This document shows, one piece after another, positions 4,796 to 6,795 of a stretch of DNA of 6,795 nucleotides (its first letter is position 1; the number at the start of each line of letters is the position of its first letter). The DNA lies in NCBI GenBank assembly GCA_000433135.1, contig HF991940.1:1-6795 (forward strand), read 5' to 3'. Origin of the DNA: Clostridium sp. CAG:921 (lineage in GTDB: Bacteria; Bacillota; Clostridia; TANB77; CAG-465). Made by a program: the position numbers and the translations under genes. Under the pieces are notes generated by a model. That model saw only the letters and a list, made by a program, of their open reading frames with translations. It was not told where the DNA came from and made no database searches.

Positions 4796-6744
4796 TTTTC
4801 ATCTAAAGAATCAATTATTAATTGTTTTAAAATATTTCCATTTTTAGAAAAAGAATCAAGTTTTATTTTCCAAAAATCATTAGTATAATTTAAGCATATT
4901 ATTAAATCACAATTATATTTTTCTTCATTATTAGGATACCCTAGAGCAACTCCAACAGATACAAAGTTAAAATTAGAAGCGTCAATTGAACTATTAGATA
5001 TGTTCCAGTTTTGGCCATCTAAATTTCTTTCAACACTTGGCATAAAATCAAAGAAATATTTTAAATAATTATTTAATCTATTACCAATATTATTTTCTAA
5101 GTTATTGAAATTTTCTTTTGATTCAATAGATATAATCCACAATTCATTTGTAATATTTGATAATTCAATAACATGGTCTGGTCTTTTTTCTGTTTGCATA
5201 CTTTCTCTAGGAAGGGATAGCCAACGATATTCCATATTTTTATTATCATCAAATATAGATATACCACTCCAATCTCCACCTGGAGGATTACACATACATA
5301 TTTTAGAATTAGGAACTAGGTATTTAAATATATAATAAATGATAAAGTCTACATCATGTTCACCAAATCTGGATGGAATTAGAGAACATGGTTGATAAAG
5401 ATTATTACAAGTAATATAATTTATAGTACTTTTTATAGGAATATATTCAAAGTAATTTTCGTCTGTTCCAGCAATATTTGAATCAAGCAATACAAAATTA
5501 CTTAGCGAAAGTATAGATTTCCATAAGCCATTTCTTTCTCCAAGTTTTGTGTAATTCGTTTGTAGAATATCAATATAATATCTCAATAATGGACCATAAA
5601 GAAAAGTCATAATCTCTGTGTCATCAAGAGATATCATTCTTAATAATGGTAGTAAGCCTCTATCAGGTCGATCATCATCACCACCAGGTTTAAATCCTTT
5701 CATCATACATATAATTAAATCCTTATTATCAGTGTAATCATTAATTGATGAATCATAATCAATATTATAAATTTCAAAGACTTCTTTTAAAAATGTTTTT
5801 TTAATATCTGAGCTTATTAATGCAAAAGGTAAGTCTCCAGATGATATACCTATTGAATAAGTTTTTACTAAATTAATAAATTTTAGCATTTCTTCACTAT
5901 GTATAGATTTTTGTGCTATTTTTTTCTTGCATTTAAAAGAAACATTATTTTTTGTATATTCAATTAAATTATAGTTTTGACAAATAATACTTTCCCAATC
6001 TTGTTTGGATAAAGAGGTGGGTGATGTGTTTTGGTTTGCAATAAATAGCAACATCTGGTTAAGATTTTGAATTAAGATTGTTTCTTCATTAGAGTAGTCT
6101 TCTTCAGTTAAAACTTTCTTAATATATATAGGTAAAATATCATTTGATAAAATGCTTTCATCAAAATCCTGTAACTGAGTGGAAAAAGTGGGTTGAAATT
6201 CCTCAGCCTTTATAAAAACTGCTAAATTCATAATATTTGTTTTATTTGTCTGAGATAAAAAACTGAAAGGTACAATTGCATTTGGAAAACGTAAGGCTTT
6301 TCTAACTCTATTATTATCTAATTCATATTTTACAAAATCTATTATATATAAATATGGAATTTTTGCTAAAGATGTAGAGTAGCCTCTTCCACTTCTTTGC
6401 CATGATTGATTACCAGCTTGTAGGGCACTACAGAATTCTAATGCTAATAAAACTTTTTCTTCACTATTAGTTAATTTTGTTATAATAATATCTGGAGTTT
6501 CACTAAGAATACCGCCATTATTATAAAAAATATCCATAATATTAGAACTCCATCTACCAAAGCCTGGGATACAATCAAATATATATTTTACATTACTTGA
6601 AGAAATAAAGCTTGCTCTTAAACATGCATTTGAAATTATTTTTTTTTTAAAATTTTGTTCATTAAAACCTTGTTGAATAATATTTAACATTCTTTCACAT
6701 TCAACAATATTGTCACCATATATTCTATAAGTAATTTCGTCCAT
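4771..6744 (-). CDS. Putative restriction endonuclease with two PD-(D/E)XK-like motifs
   Basis: A 657-residue protein that I do not recognise by name; the function is inferred from context and motifs. It is convergent with two DNA methyltransferases and shares their terminator and ribosome-site block, as expected for the cognate nuclease. An N-terminal segment reads TPDIIITK (83-90), then ALEFC (101-105) and GNQSWQRSGRGYS (111-123), giving a PD-(D/E)XK-like pattern (D85, E103) in which Cys replaces the usual Lys. A C-terminal segment reads RPDHVIEL (521-528) then ISIESKENF (538-546), a canonical PD...E-x-K with D523, E541 and K543. The D-to-E spacing is 18 residues in both. A conserved-looking GGDDDRPDRGLLPL (354-367) lies between them. 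No membrane segment or signal peptide is seen. The size and two-site layout recall type IIS enzymes such as BsmI/Mva1269I, which use two nuclease domains in one chain on an asymmetric site; this is analogy, not demonstrated homology. The start has AGGAGG 11 bases upstream. Confidence 0.65.
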   Translation of the reverse strand: MDEITYRIYGDNIVECERMLNIIQQGFNEQNFKKKIISNACLRASFISSSNVKYIFDCIPGFGRWSSNIMDIFYNNGGILSETPDIIITKLTNSEEKVLLALEFCSALQAGNQSWQRSGRGYSTSLAKIPYLYIIDFVKYELDNNRVRKALRFPNAIVPFSFLSQTNKTNIMNLAVFIKAEEFQPTFSTQLQDFDESILSNDILPIYIKKVLTEEDYSNEETILIQNLNQMLLFIANQNTSPTSLSKQDWESIICQNYNLIEYTKNNVSFKCKKKIAQKSIHSEEMLKFINLVKTYSIGISSGDLPFALISSDIKKTFLKEVFEIYNIDYDSSINDYTDNKDLIICMMKGFKPGGDDDRPDRGLLPLLRMISLDDTEIMTFLYGPLLRYYIDILQTNYTKLGERNGLWKSILSLSNFVLLDSNIAGTDENYFEYIPIKSTINYITCNNLYQPCSLIPSRFGEHDVDFIIYYIFKYLVPNSKICMCNPPGGDWSGISIFDDNKNMEYRWLSLPRESMQTEKRPDHVIELSNITNELWIISIESKENFNNLENNIGNRLNNYLKYFFDFMPSVERNLDGQNWNISNSSIDASNFNFVSVGVALGYPNNEEKYNCDLIICLNYTNDFWKIKLDSFSKNGNILKQLIIDSLDENKNIQVEN

Positions 6745-6751
6745 ATATTAT

Positions 6752-6759
6752 TCTACCTC
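6752..6759 (-). promoter_or_regulatory. GAGGTAGA ribosome-binding block of the endonuclease gene
   Basis: On the minus strand GAGGAGGTAGAATA precedes the ATG at 6744, with 11 bases between GAGG and the start. The core GAGGTAGA is identical to the blocks before both methyltransferases, and GAGGTAGAATA (11 bases) is identical to the first methyltransferase leader. The remaining bases to 6795 are AT-rich; the endonuclease promoter cannot be placed with confidence and may lie beyond the window. Confidence 0.55.
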
Positions 6760-6795
6760 CTCAAAAATAAATAATTTGTATATTTCTACATTTAA

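Noticed and set aside
5097..5335. Two short open frames on either strand inside the endonuclease gene
   Set aside because: Both are shadows of the 657-codon frame, with no ribosome site or recognisable product.
1..6795. CRISPR arrays, tRNA or rRNA genes, insertion-sequence transposases
   Set aside because: No regularly spaced direct repeats, no cloverleaf-like or rRNA-like sequence and no transposase motifs were seen.

Overview
This is a very AT-rich stretch of bacterial DNA. Its purine-rich AAAGGAG-type ribosome binding sites, AGA/AAA/ATA-rich codons and exclusive TAA stops on the intact genes point to a low-GC Bacillota, most likely a Clostridia-type anaerobe. Gene content places it inside an integrative conjugative or mobilizable element of the Tn1549/Tn4451-like kind. 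Family assignments are from recalled motif and sequence resemblance; no search was run.

Left part (1-2983, + strand): element backbone. The window opens inside the 3' end of a gene that looks like the tail of a replisome-organizer or replication-initiator protein. It is followed by a DnaC-type AAA+ helicase loader, a TnpV-family small transposon protein, a roughly 160-bp non-coding stretch rich in inverted repeats (candidate oriT/relaxosome region), and a relaxase. The relaxase has an intact N-terminal catalytic domain but is cut by an in-frame TGA at 2438-2440. The same reading frame continues to 2983 with recognisable relaxase C-terminal sequence, so the gene is either recently broken or makes only the catalytic half.

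Right part (about 3010 to beyond 6745): a self-contained restriction-modification cassette set directly behind the relaxase. After a 22-bp perfect palindrome and a candidate promoter come two overlapping DNA methyltransferase genes on the + strand: a beta-class DpnA-like enzyme, then an alpha-class Dam/D12-type enzyme. A convergent minus-strand gene encodes a 657-residue protein that I infer to be the cognate restriction endonuclease. It carries two PD...E motifs with identical internal spacing, one canonical (PD...ESK) and one variant (PD...EFC). The convergent genes share a 19-bp perfect hairpin terminator. All three cassette genes use the same unusual ribosome-binding block GAGGTAGA, unlike the AAGGAG-type sites of the backbone genes.

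Working model: the mobile element carries an R-M module as a defence or stabilisation cargo. Two methyltransferases plus one large endonuclease with two candidate active sites suggest an asymmetric (type IIS-like) recognition sequence, but neither the specificity nor the activity can be read from the sequence.
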